Source of the DNA: Ligula intestinalis
Taxonomy: Eukaryota; Platyhelminthes; Cestoda; Diphyllobothriidea; Diphyllobothriidae
Length of the DNA stretch: 64,000 nucleotides
Direction of reading: 5' to 3'
Assembly (NCBI GenBank): GCA_036362985.1
Contig: JAYGXS010000003.1
Location: 51,414,513 to 51,478,512 of the forward strand
This document shows, one piece after another, positions 1 through 11,264 of this stretch. The notes below the pieces were generated by a model. The model was not told where the DNA came from and ran no database searches. It was given only the letters and a program-made list of their open reading frames with translations. Each line of letters starts with the position of its first letter. Position 1 is the first letter of the stretch. The position numbers were made by a program, and so were the translations under genes.

Positions 1-3000
1 AAAGAGGTTCGCATTCGTTAAAACCTGTCTGATCATCATTATAATGATGATCCAAGCTTTACTTTATAAAGTAAGCCCGCTACAGAAAGCTCAGTACGTG
101 GAGTATAAAAGTCCTTTCAAAAACATTTTCAATGAAATTGCAGGAAATTTAATGTAACCGTAATAACACTCGGTCATCTAGATTGAAAAAGGCACTTGCT
201 GGTCATTTTTTCAAATTTTAGTAAACGGTTAGATGACTGGTGTGTCGTTGGTAGAACGGCGTCCAACATAATGATGTCGGTTTGGCCTCCAACTAAAATA
301 GCTTAAGGAAAAACATAAATCGTCTGCGTAGGCACGCAATATGGGGTGTGAAGCGATTTTGTTGCATCCTCGTACTTAATCAGTCTATCTAGAAATCTTG
401 TAACGGACATGTTATAAATAAATTCCAATAAACTTCTGTTTCGCCCTAAGTTATAAAAAAATTCATGCTTTTTCCTCCACTCATAAGAAGTAGCAGCTTG
501 GTCAGAAGCAAAATGCACTAACGACTTGGAAGTAAAGGCCAGGTGTCCTAAAAGTGCCTTTGTTGCCTTCGACTTTAAGCCGAATTTAAGGAAGTCTGTT
601 GACACTAAAGTACGCAAACTTCAGCAGTGTGTCTACATGTGCAATAGCTTTTCGCCGTTTATCCCTTTAATGCTTTCAGTGTTGCGAGGATTAGAGAAAT
701 TTCCTGCCTAAGTAACCTCGTCAGTAACATATGGTGCAGAGTAAACGCAGAGGGTAAGTCTGCTCTCTAACAAATCAATTGGTTGTTATGTCTCGCACAG
801 ATTACGACCGTACGAAAGTTAAGCGGCCATCAAACATTTTACAGAAGTATAATATGGATATACTTTGTCTGCATCATCGAAAAATTCATATGGTATTTTT
901 GCTTAAACCACAGGCCGAAATATGCTTATTTTATTATTTTAAGCATTTATCTGCTCAGGTTTACTAGATTTATACATTTAGGATGAGTGTTCACTTTAGA
1001 TATAGCTTATCTGACACCATAAGGTGATTATAACTTTCTAGTTCTTCTGAATCGTTTCTACGTCTTTTACGTCATTTTCTGATACCTTCATTTATGCTTT
1101 GATTTGAAAATTCGGTTATTGCATACAACGACTTCCACCGTGTGCCCCACATGAAATCGCTTATGAGGCGAAATTGAGCAGAATTTACCGCATTCTTCAC
1201 TCACTTTAGTCGAGTGACAACCTAATGTCAGAATGATCTGTGGTTGGCGCAAGCGCAGGGACTAACCAGATTACCCTAAAGCGTACAGAAAGTAGTACTC
1301 ACTGTATTTATCAGGCTGTAAGAAGGGCGACTCAGATATAGCTGCGGTGAGAGCGCTATGACTGCCACTTTATAACTCGACTCCGTCCTGAGATGAAGAC
1401 CTACTCATGCCGCCATTTGGCAGTGAGAAGTGCACTAGTTTGCCGTGATGTATTCCCCAGTGCCAATCTCACTCTCTCGTCCCACTTCATACACCAGCGT
1501 GCCCCTCTTCCAAGCACCAGGCTGATTTAAAACAAGGTGTGCTGAAATTAAGCGCGGTGGCTGATGCGGCGTGAGGGTCTGTGTCTAAGATATACCACCA
1601 TCCGCATGTAGTTGTGGACTCAGTGCAGCCCGAAAACGTCGTATCTTAATTTAGTGATTGCCGTTTTCGTCAGGTGCATCGGTAACGTGGACAGTTGTTA
1701 AGCCCATGCCTTGCTTTACTATGGCTCTCTAGTGCGGATCCTAGTAGCAAATTCGTAAAATACCTAGCGCACGTAAGCTTTGTTTACAGGTTTTTAGCCG
1801 TATTCGCGACATGACACTTGACTTCTCCCTCTTGCGATGCAGAACAAGTGTTTATTGTGCAGTCCATAACCCCAGCTTTCGCAGGGGCCATCTCAGAACC
1901 CCCCTATCACTACATAGCTGTTTGAGTTTTTCAAGCAAGGCAAGGACAGTCATCTGATTAATCTGTCACTTGATGCCATTGGGCTTTGTTGAAACCCCTG
2001 AAGTAGGCTTGCAATCAATAGAATATCAAGCCATGCCATCTTCGCCAAGATACTCATTTGTGTGGACAATGTCCCACGAACCCAGCGACTGTCCACTGTC
2101 CGAAAGCTTTCAGTCGATGGTGTTTGTGCTCCACTCGCCAATCACGTCTCCAGTGAATGGACATGCTGTCAATTGAGAGTTAAATCTGTCGCAGAAGTCA
2201 CCCGGTCTGACATGTCGTCCAAATCTGACGGTGATAGGAGAGGGGCAGCCGACCACAGATGTAGATATAGGCTGTATAGGATGTATATATATAGGCCCGG
2301 AGCGAATGTTTCACTGCTCAATTTGCTCAAGGCTAGCATTCAGTACCCAGTGACCCCCGAACATGGAACAAGGTAAATCTGCCATTCGAGGATCTATGCA
2401 GATTTTGTTGCATTGTGCACATGCAGGTCTATTCATACAATTGTACCTAAACTCCCTTTCTCGGTACCCGAATATCAAGGATAAAAGCTGTCTTAGAAGC
2501 AGCTGAAAATTTTTTTAAAATCTAAACTGACCCAAAGACTAATGGTTTTAAAGCAATTTTTCCCTGTACGAATTTAAAACAGGCCTGCACGGTAGAATTT
2601 ATTGGATCCAATAAATTTTGTGACGGCATGTCAACTGCAACCCATAGCTAACGAATGGAAGTGCACAGAAATTTAAAGTCATTTTTTTCTCTGTCGGGTT
2701 AACTACTTCTACTCTTTTCAAATTATCAGCAGGAACTCATTGTCTCATGTAGGAACATTTCGCTTGACTAGGAAGGTATAAGTTTCTTCAAATGTCAGAA
2801 ATCTCGGCGAACTTCCTTCGCTGGCAAACGCATTTCGTTGTAATTATTCATAGTTTTTCTCCATTGTTTATTCCTTTTTCGACTGTCACTTTCCTCAGCT
2901 TTCATGATTGTCGTGCGTTTGCAGCCCCGATCACAGCACTACGATGTGGCAGCCTGACTGACTTAATCCTTCTGTTTTCTAACATCGAATCATAGAGATA

Positions 3001-3036
3001 TTAAAGGGCTCCTTTTATATTCATCCCCTTCTTCAG
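1..3036. other. Non-coding stretch upstream of the IDI1 exon, probably intron
   Basis: I recognise no conserved coding domain on either strand here. The IDI1 exon at 3037 needs an upstream exon encoding the metal-binding and Cys-containing part of the Nudix fold (around FPG...CCSHP), and I could not find it here. The stretch is therefore probably part of an intron, with the missing exons beyond the left edge. The open frames of 60 to 104 codons, including 303-617 on the minus strand, match nothing I know. Confidence 0.4.
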
Positions 3037-3537
3037 GTGAAGCATGAACTTGGAATCGACTCTCAGCGACTACTGCCATTGGCGAACATTCACTTTCTCA
3101 CACGAATTCTTTACTCTGCTCGGAATGAGCCACCAGGAGATGTTGAGTGGATCGAACGCGAGATCGACTACCTTCTGGTTAGTATCTTGCCCGCCTCCAT
3201 TTCCGACAACGCGGCCTCTCAAATCCTGCACGTCAATCCAGACGAGGTTTCGGCTACGGCCTGGCGAAGTCTGGAGGCAATCGAAAAGGCGGCCGCAGGT
3301 GCTGACGTTTCGTCTGTACCAAACGGCCAAACTGAATCAATATGGACCTACAACGGTCGTCATACACCCTGGATCCGGGCTCTTCTGCGCAGTGGCCTGC
3401 TCCGACAACTTTGGCAGTGGGCAGAGGCACGGGTCCGTCTCGACGCGGACACCCGGTCCCCACGCCTCATAGATGCTTTCGCTCGCATAGATGAAAGTTG
3501 GGACCGGAACCTTATTCACAGGCTGAAACCTGATTAA
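3037..3537 (+). CDS. IDI1: Isopentenyl-diphosphate delta-isomerase, terminal exon
   Basis: Type I IPP isomerase interconverts isopentenyl and dimethylallyl diphosphate, feeding the prenyl chains of dolichol, ubiquinone and prenylated proteins. The exon opens right after a pyrimidine-rich tract ending in AG at 3035-3036, and reads V-K-H-E-L-G, as in the family's RRLKHELGI stretch. The family pattern then follows: INYLTRI-like (residues 18-24), the paired glutamates of W-I-E-R-E-I-D-Y (E40 and E42, matching the metal-binding and catalytic Glu pair of E. coli Idi), DEVSATAW (residue 69 on), and TPWIRALL near residue 110, which holds the conserved TPW. The N-terminal half with the catalytic Cys is not in the window. 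Stop TAA is at 3535-3537. TAF10 starts 185 bp downstream on the same strand with no AATAAA between. Identification is by family resemblance and is strong. Confidence 0.87.
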   Translation: MKHELGIDSQRLLPLANIHFLTRILYSARNEPPGDVEWIEREIDYLLVSILPASISDNAASQILHVNPDEVSATAWRSLEAIEKAAAGADVSSVPNGQTESIWTYNGRHTPWIRALLRSGLLRQLWQWAEARVRLDADTRSPRLIDAFARIDESWDRNLIHRLKPD

Positions 3538-3722
3538 AATCCACCGTCATCTCCTTTGATTCCACTACCTCTCAGGAGACTGTGCGATGTGTGATTTACA
3601 ATCCAAAATTTTGACAATACATTTTCTTTTCCCGTCTGCCTTTTCTACCTCCGGCTGACCGTGTGGTGCGTCTGCGCTCTGTTTAATTATTGTGACATTT
3701 CTATTGAACGTAATTTCTACAG
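3538..3722 (+). promoter_or_regulatory. Short IDI1-TAF10 spacer with a possible trans-splice acceptor
   Basis: The 185 bp between the IDI1 stop and the TAF10 ATG end in a pyrimidine-containing tract and ACAG at 3719-3722, immediately before the ATG. I see no AATAAA or ATTAAA. Flatworms are known to use spliced-leader trans-splicing and to resolve some polycistronic transcripts this way. The layout fits a downstream operon gene receiving a spliced leader at 3723, but an ordinary promoter cannot be excluded from sequence alone. Confidence 0.5.
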
Positions 3723-6700
3723 ATGACGCTAGGTGGACCCGCCCGCAAGTCCACATCTCTCGTTGGTAATGTGGAATCGGGCGACCAAAATTCCCTTGCT
3801 GATTCTAGATCGGACGTCACCGAAGTGGACCTTCTGAATGAGCTTTATGACAGACTTAACCAGATTCAACCAACAGTGAGTGTCAGCCCACACCTGTCCT
3901 TAACTTCTTATTATTCTTAGCCAGGAAAGTCGTACGACTCATGGTTGGTAAACGTATGACCTTTTTTTATTCAACCTCGATATACTGTACACCAATTTCG
4001 GTTTGCTCAACTTCCGAAAAACGCCCCTCTCATCTCAAGCCGTCTTCCGAGCAGGTTTTATTTTTTTTTTTGCAAGAGGTAAAGATGGCAAGACAGCGAA
4101 TCATACGAATAAATCGTATGCTCAAAGAAATTGATTTCGGCATCGGCCAAAACGTCCACCATGCCCTTCGGTCTGTACTCGAACGCGTTGTCACTATTGG
4201 AATGGGCCAAGTAATCGCATCTTGAAGCGACTCCCGAACGTCGCAGTCTGTCTTATTGCAAGATTATCAAGGTGATGTTTTTTCCGAAAAAGGTCGCGAA
4301 CATCACTTTTTGGCCAATTTTAACGTTTTCATTTCTTTTGGGATGTATCCCCCGAACCCAACTCTAGCCGTTACACACTACGACTGAAGTAGGGGATTAC
4401 AAATTTAGTCCATGTCTCATCGTCAGTACTGGAGTCGCCTTCTTAGAGGTCTGGAAAAAAATGTTCCAGCAAAATCGACAGGAGTTCGGTTTTTCTGGCT
4501 GGACAGACATCAGACATAATTGCTGAGATCAGGGTGGTCTTACGTGACACTTTTGGTGACCGAGCATTCAAGCTAAATTGCTCCTCAGGCCGACGATAGG
4601 TCATTTTCTGGTCGTCCACCACTATCAAATCCTTTATTTATTCGCCACTGGCAGCTTTAAGGCACTTTTTGGGCTGTGCGCCCATGGAATCAAAATATTC
4701 TGTCCGGAAATTGTCGAAACACAGACGCCCGATTCATAGCTTGGTCGCCGATAATCACGTCTGTCCTTTGAGGCACTTGGAAGCACTCCGACCGCGATCC
4801 AGTATTGGCAAACTTCGTTAATCAACTTCCAGCGCAATTCGCAGGCAGTTTAGTTTTTTTCTCATATCCGTCCAACGTCAAGGAAACGGTTCACTAAGAT
4901 ACCGTCAACAAGTGCGGCTACAACAAAGTCAAGGGGCTTTCCCACCTACAGCAGTATGAATAACCGTCGTGACTTCTCTGACACTCCACCTTTACTTGAG
5001 TCCGAATCTACGCTATCTTAAAAAACTATCTGTTTTCTGAGCAAGGATGGCAATTAAATTCTGTATGTCGTAGTATTGTGCATAACAAGGCGAAGTGGTT
5101 TCCTCCTCACAATTTACGCGCAACCTACAATCAACCCTGATTTTAGTTTACACCCGTCTTTCTGAACCCCGCTACTGGCCTCTTTCTGGTGATCGGTTTG
5201 TAGTGTTGTTCCACAGGAGAGACCTGCGTTTTAAATGCAAATTTAAATGTGCAAAACCTCGTGTGTAGAGTAGATAGCAGTGCCCTGTCATCCTTTGTGT
5301 CAATGCTGCCCCCTTTTGGTATCGTGGCAGTCGAGCAATTTTCTGCACCCTGGGAGCGAATGGTATTTGGCCTGGACCCTTCTCTTGTCTGTGGCGCTCT
5401 ATCCTCGCTGTATTTGACGACACTTTTACTCCATTCATTTCTTACCCTTTGTCTACGCAGTCATCTCCCTACTATAAATCCAGCCTACCATAAACTTATA
5501 TTGGTTTCAATGTACATTGAATCACATCCATAAACATTAACTCCTGTTGCTCAGGGAACTGATGACAATTGAGGGAAATTCGACCTTATATGGTTGAAAT
5601 TTAATGAAAAAGGGAAAATTGGGTTACTAAGACGGTAAAACTAGGTCGAACGAAAAAGGGCCTCTAAAGTCAGTCTTACCCTGTCTTCTTCCAACTATAA
5701 AATTATCCGTCTAGGGACCACACATCGTAGTTGCCGAGCACTTACTCTAACATCAGACCTGTATTTGATATCATGTTTCGCGTGCTTTCGCTCCCTTCAA
5801 CGGGAGGTTTTACTTAATAAAAAAATTGGGATTTAGTTCGACGGCCGTAAAATGGCTGCTCCCTTTCCAATTCTTTTGAAGACAAACACACTGACGCCGA
5901 GGAGCAATGTGCTGTTTCTAGATCTTCGATGAGCCCCTCTCTCATTTGGAAGCGGTCAGCGATGCTCGTAAAGACAGGCAGACGCCTGTCAGCCAATAGC
6001 GCGGAGCAATCTTCTAGTAGCCTATATAAATAGATACCACAATGGTTAAGTTACTTAAGCACTCCTTTGGTTTTAATTCGTTGGTGTCCAGACTAGTCGC
6101 ACAGAACGGTCATTTTGACAAGTCTTGATGAGTTATCGTTCCAAATTCTCTGGTTCTGCAGCAGAGGTTGGTGATGCGGACTTTTATGCAGATCAGTGCT
6201 TCAGGTCAGCTGGATCAGCGTAGGCTTTTTCCCGAGCAGACTTTTGGTTTTGGACGTTAACTTTTTCACGCCCTTTCAGGTATTCGCTATCTGCTTCCAG
6301 GACAAGGTATTAGCATGCAAAATGCCTTAGTCCCTCCCCCAGCTGCCCTATCTTAGTTCTTCTTTCTGTAACAACAGATCCCGGACAGAGTTTCCCTCAT
6401 TTTGCTGGAGTCTGCGGGAGTCCGACTTGACGCTGGCGAGGGTGATGTGCGTCTGGCACGTCTAGTGAGTCTAGCAGGCCAGAAGTTTCTTTCAGAGATC
6501 CTCGTGGACTCTATGCATCAGTGGCGTTTGGCCAACTCCCAGTCCACTGGCCTGTTGTTGAGACAGGCTGATCCTGCACCGGCGTCCACCCCAAACCCGG
6601 CGACGCTGGAGCAAACCGGCTCAGCGTCGGCCGCACACCCCGACTCGGGAGGCGCCTCGACGGCCCCATCTGCCTCGCCTGGGGTTGCAGCCACACCGAC

Positions 6701-8772
6701 CAACGGAGCTCCCCAGCAGTCACCCAAACCCGGTAGGTTGACCCCCCTTTATCTACCCTCTTATGCGTGACTGGTTACTCATTGCCGTGCATGCGTAATT
6801 CCAGCAGCTCACGCCAGTTCAACTACTGAGCACAATGTCATCTCCAGTCTGTTTGGCTCGGACTTGCATTTCAGTTTTATTATTTTTAAGGGAAAGATCA
6901 GCGAACGCCTTCGAGCTCCTTGCTGGTGACTAAGTGGTTAGAAAATGTATCGGTACAAAAGAATAATTCAAAAAATAGGTCAATTACATGCTTGCAGGCA
7001 AAAAGCGAGCAGCTGTTGGTGAGCCGAAAGACTAGTCATCTATGGCTGTTCACTTAGCGCAAGTAGTATAATAATCGTAACTGATTGTCTGTTCACGTGG
7101 ATAAGTGTGGAGCTGGTGAATGAGATGTTTGGTGCATATACAGTTGGAATTTGGTATGGGATGGAGAAAGGAGCGTGGTGCTGACTGTGTCTTAGCACCT
7201 AGTCTGTCTGCCATAAACAATTAAACGCACGTTTTGGTTATAAGGGGAAGATTCGTGTTTACCGTGCATCCGTTCGGTCGGTCCTTCTCTATGGCTTTGG
7301 GTGCTGGGCTATTCGCGTGAAAGATGAAAGAAAACTGGAGGTATTTGGTCACTACTGCTTGAGGACCATCCTTCGAGGGCAGAGAGTCCACACTCGCTGC
7401 GACAAGATGGTGAGCATATTTCAGGCCGTCCAAGAAAGACGACTGAGGTAGTTTGGACACGTTCTCCGTCGTCAACCTCATGAGCTCATTGTTACTGCCC
7501 TCGATCCGACACTTTGGCCTGATTGGAGACGTCGAAGAGGAGGTCAGCTCAAAATCTGGTTCGACTCAACCCGTCAGGACATGAAAGTTATTCTCGGATC
7601 TTCAGTATTCGTTAGCGAGGATAATAGATTGAACTGTCCAGGTCTGCTGTCACGCACCGTCACGCGTGGAGAGGTACCACCCGGGAAATTATCGAGGCCG
7701 GCTAGATCAAGCATGATCGCAACCGTAACCGGTACCAGTACTATAAGGAAGAAATCCATGACGTTGATCCTTCCGGGGCATCAGAAAGTCTACAGGCATA
7801 TTAGACCTGTTTGAAAATACCTAGGTTATGGACAGAATGGCATAACTTAAAAGCTAAGGGAGACTGGGGTGGCAATTTCTGACTCCTTAGCCGGCATCAG
7901 CCAGTCATATCCAACCTTAGGTGTAGCGGCACCCGCAGCTCGAACGAGTAACCTGTCTAAGAGTCAAACGCGCTTACCACTGTGTCACAGAGTCGTTGAC
8001 TTGTCGCTGTTGATCGGTAATATTAACGATCGTAGAAATGCGCTCACCGGTTGGTTACGGGGCTCAAACGTCCCGTCATGCCTTGAAGTTCATACTGTAG
8101 TCCGCCAGCAGCCACACAGCGGCTAATGGTATAGGCTGAATGACGTTACTAAAATAGACAATGAAGGCTAAAGTGTTCATTTCTGGCTTATTAGCCGTCA
8201 TCAGTCAGTCATCTCTAGCTCCAAGTATTGCAACAGCCGATATTAAATGACTTTTAGTCAACAGACCACGGATTCGAGCCTCGGGTTGGCTATGGCTGGC
8301 TGCTGACGTCTCATAAGCCAGCAATGGCTATTCCTATCTCCTGCATCTTTGTCGGTGACGTCATTCTGCGCATTAGCCGCTGTGTAGCAGCTGACGGGAC
8401 CCAAGCGTGAGCCCCAAATCACAACGGGACGAGGGAGTTCCGTAGCCGATCTATCTACCGTCTATCTGCCATATGCAAGTTAGCTCCATTGTTTCCCTCC
8501 TGCGTGGATTTAGTCTGCACATAGGATGCACTTGTTCACCCCTCTTCGGTTATGTGGCATTTCCGAGTGATCTTTTCGCCTGGCATTATCCTCTCAACCA
8601 GTGATCATCTTCTGCTGGAATGATTGGAAATCCTTTCCTTTTTTCAGCCCAACGTACCTCCACCGCTTCCCGACCAGTGGCCGACAAACGCCCCACTCTC
8701 ACCGTGGAATGCCTGTTGGCGGCACTGAAAGATCGGGGAATCCAGGTGGCACGTCCACCCTATTATAAATAA
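3723..8772 (+). CDS. TAF10: Transcription initiation factor TFIID / SAGA subunit TAF10 (three exons)
   Basis: The exons are 3723-3875, 6378-6732 and 8648-8772. All junctions are GT-AG and in phase, giving 210 residues (human TAF10 has about 218). TAF10 is a histone-fold subunit shared by TFIID and SAGA that pairs with TAF3, TAF8 or SUPT7L. The first helix is VDLLNELYDRL (residues 35-45). It runs across the splice into PTIPDRVSL (50-58), matching the family PTIPDAV. The core helix is RLVSLAGQKFLSEI (79-92), like RLISLAAQKFISDI, followed by MHQW. The last exon ends in TLTVECLLAAL...ARPPYYK, as in the family TLTMEDL...KKPHYF. Between helices 2 and 3 lies an Ala/Pro/Ser/Thr-rich linker of about 80 residues, much longer than in human. 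Intron 1 (2502 nt) shows nothing I recognise; intron 2 (1915 nt) carries an RTE relic and a fold-back repeat. Start chosen at the first ATG, right behind an AG. Confidence 0.9.
3876..6377 (+). other. TAF10 intron 1
   Basis: Begins GTGAGT and ends CAACAG. It includes a tract of T residues near 4060-4072 followed by a short open frame (4084-4213) that is not needed for TAF10, because exons 1 and 2 already join in phase through conserved sequence. I see no mobile-element domain in this intron. Confidence 0.75.
7236..7590 (+). mobile_element. RTE-like LINE relic, reverse transcriptase C-terminal part, inside TAF10 intron 2
   Basis: Translation in the frame of 7242 gives K-G-K-I-R-V-Y-R-A, then SVRSVLLYGFGCWAI, ERKLEVFGHYCLRTI and RRLR-stop-FGHVLRR. 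This is the thumb/C-terminal block typical of flatworm RTE elements (SVLLYGxExW ... LRxxxGHVLR). An in-frame TAG at 7449-7451 breaks it, and the catalytic RT core is missing. It is a truncated, dead fragment sitting in sense orientation within the host intron. Confidence 0.75.
7863..8430. repeat. Fold-back repeat in TAF10 intron 2
   Basis: A block at about 7874-7915 (ATTTCTGACTCCTTAGCC, then a CATCAGCCAGTCAT-like run) recurs in direct orientation at about 8180-8222. A second block at 8058-8148, containing CACACAGCGGCTAATG and TGAATGACGTTA, returns as its reverse complement at about 8351-8425. The sequence between includes GATTCGAGCC, which resembles a pol III B box. This looks like two partly inverted copies of a short dispersed repeat, possibly tRNA-related. 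The family is unknown to me. Confidence 0.45.
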
Positions 8773-9067
8773 CCTTTCGGGCAGTTTGCTCTCCATGTCC
8801 CTTTCGCAGCAGCGGCGGTGCGGTCGTTTTACCGACCTGCTCCTCCGTTTTCCTCATTGTATGTTGGCATGCAAATGGCACGTCTCTGGCTTTTTATTCA
8901 TATTTAAATTAAATTACTCTTTTCTCAATCTGCTTTGGCTTTTGGCAGGAGACGAAAATGCTTATTTTAGATTGAGGATAATTTCCTCTCGCGTGGCGCA
9001 CACGATCCTAACTGAAGGGTCGTACCGACAAAAGCGGAAGGAGACTAGAATGTTCACGTGAGTAGTG
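8773..9067 (+). other. Gap between TAF10 and the FAR1/SWIM gene
   Basis: The 295 bp downstream of the TAF10 stop show no recognisable domain. A pyrimidine-rich run ending TTTTGGCAG at 8940-8948 and an AG at 9061-9062, just before the ATG at 9068, could serve as splice or trans-splice acceptors for the next gene, but nothing decides this. Confidence 0.35.
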
Positions 9068-10962
9068 ATGGCGTCCACATCTGCTGATGCACCGATCCTA
9101 TCTGCTGATACAGTGTTTCGGGAGATTCTCTGCAGCCGACACTTCCAGTCATTTAAAGAGCTTGAAGAAGCTATTAAGCAGTTTAGCAAAGTAAGGAAAA
9201 AGCAATGGAAGGCTATTTTTAGACAACTAGTTTTTATTTCAAGACGGGCTCTTCCCACAAATATCCTGTGGGATCAATGTACGCCGACACGTTTGTCTAT
9301 GCCAACCGGAAATACGTATGCGTCCTGGCGCCGACGAAAACGTATGGTGATATAATTGTATTTAATTTCAGCTGCTAGTCGTGATGGGTGTGCTGCTTAT
9401 TTCAGCGTTAATCACAGAAAGAAGAAGGGCATCGCCGTGACGTCCTTTAAGCTGGAGCACAATCACGAGTCCGTGCCGCCGGAAAACATAGATACTGCAA
9501 GCATTTCGAAAGGCCGTCAGTTACAGGACTTTCGGACGCTAAGTCCGTCATCCCCCCAAAGTAACTCTTGTGCCGTATTGTTATTTTTCAAAATTAGCAC
9601 GCGACCAACAAATGGTAATGCGTACTCGATTTAAGAGGTTCATGCAGAGGGGGATTTTCGACAGTTTTGCTGACATACAGTCAAAAGTATTGGAATTTGA
9701 GAAGGTAAGTGGAAGTACGCTGACATTTTTCGAATTTTCAGGCCACACATTGCAGTTTTCGTATAGCACACAGTACTAGGCTGCCAGCAGATCATCCTGC
9801 TTTTAGCAGAATCAAGTACCGGCATCTTTATTTCCAATGTGTGCACGCCGGCTGCCCCGTAGCTACAAACAGAGTCAGACGATCGAAGTAACTGTATTTA
9901 CTTTGATGATAACGCCTTAGGTCAATGAAATTTGGCTGCAAGGCCAGATTCACATCCCTGGAATGCAATGGCGCACTTGTTTTTTAAGTCTCTTTACCTA
10001 ATGCACAACCAAATCTGTAACCAGATGTTGGTGTCCGCCTACCCAAAATATCGTCGGTTTGAGGGTGAAGCGGGGCATAAGGTGGTCAGGATGGTCAGAG
10101 ACATGAGACCCTCTGCAGGTCGTTTAAAAGTTTTTTTGAAAAGTAAGGATTGTATAAAGCACACTATTTTTTAGAATCATTTGGTATAAACTATACCACG
10201 AAAGACATAGCAAGGATACGACGCCGCATTTTGCAAATGGATTCCTCTGGGACGGGGATGGCGGAAGCCCTACATAAGTTGGGTGGTGCAAGCTTATCAG
10301 ATTGTGTGGAGGCCTTGGCTACCCACCTTCAGTTCAATAATGTCGCCATAGAGAGGCGGGAGGCTGAAGAATATTGACGCCGCCGTCAATATAATGATCA
10401 TCCCATACATGTGGCAGAAATATGCCAGAGGCTGACGGCGTATGCGTCAGATATATTTCTCAGGCATATTGATGCCACTATTCGGGTAGTAAGGAAAAGT
10501 GAGTGGGTGGACTCGTGTAGTTGGCGATTCTTTTCGAATTGGGAACTGCTGTGTGTCCATATAGCAAACTGCATGGTTGCAAAAGGAGTTGACCCCCAGC
10601 TCGTTTTGAGGGGTTGCCGGTGGTTGGCTCCCAGGGATATGTCTGAGATGGTGAGATCTGACGAAAATCAATAGCAGGCACCATGAACTAGTACTTTCTT
10701 AGCAGACGTGCTCCTAGAGGACGCACGGCCTGCATTCACAGAAGCTTACAAGTATCGACAAACGATGAAGCTTCTCGACCCTATAGCTGAGAAGCTGAAG
10801 AGTTGTGGCCGTAGGAGTTTCACGAAAAAGTATAGAATACTGAGGGAGTGCTTCGAGAGAATCATGAATGACACTTCCTCGGATTTGATCAGTCATCGTC
10901 TAACTCTTCGGAGCGGCAAAGGGTCGTCGACGATGGCTAGACGGTTGTGCGTTGCGTTATGA
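9068..10962 (+). pseudogene. FAR1/SWIM zinc-finger gene (MULE- or ZSWIM-derived), probably inactivated
   Basis: Eight exons can be built: 9068-9190, 9244-9341, 9379-9560, 9598-9704, 9742-9887, 9921-10142, 10175-10650 and about 10703-10962. Introns 2, 3 and 4 are each exactly 37 nt and phases agree through exon 7. Exons 1-3 give a FAR1-type fold (VYANRKYVCVL ... FKLEHNHE). Exons 5-6 give a second one (GCKARF ... YLMHNQICNQM, where family members have HNH). Exon 7 has FGINYTTKDI and then a SWIM finger, CSW...FFSNWELLCVHI, in which the second Cys of CxC is Trp. Exon 8 resembles the C-terminal helices of ZSWIM proteins. Defects: one extra T in the T run near 9980 shifts the frame; TGA at 10375-10377 sits where Trp would fit; the exon 7/8 phase does not match. 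No RNase H-like DDE core lies between the second FAR1 fold and the SWIM finger. Confidence 0.6.
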
Positions 10963-11264
10963 GGCAGGAGAGCAACCTATTGTGTGCGCACTCCGGGAAT
11001 GGAACTGACCAGCCAGTTTTGGTGCTGCACAATGACAGTTTGCTCCCCAACTTCCGCCGCTGCGGTTGGCCTCGTGTCAAGCGACCGGCAGTAACCTCTG
11101 CAGGCAGAAGTCATCCTGATAACAATGCTAATTACCAAGCAGGCGGATCGACTACTGGCACACCTGTTCTCCGAAGGACGAATACTCGACGGTTGTCCGA
11201 AAGTGTTTCTGATCAAGAAAAGTTTCCGTAGTCAGCCGTTTATATAAGCTACTGTGCTTTGAGG
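10963..11264. other. Stretch without recognised features between the FAR1/SWIM gene and LINE copy A
   Basis: I see short open frames on both strands but no domain. A TATATAA-like string lies at 11239-11246, without a gene start that I can support. Confidence 0.3.

Noticed and set aside
303..617. 104-codon minus-strand frame near the left edge
   Set aside because: No recognisable motif, no splice or start context, and composition like its surroundings.
4084..4213. Short frame after a poly-T run and AG in TAF10 intron 1 (MARQRIIRINRM...), flanked by a plausible GTAATC donor
   Set aside because: TAF10 exons 1 and 2 already join in phase across the conserved PTIPD stretch; inserting this segment would break the histone fold.
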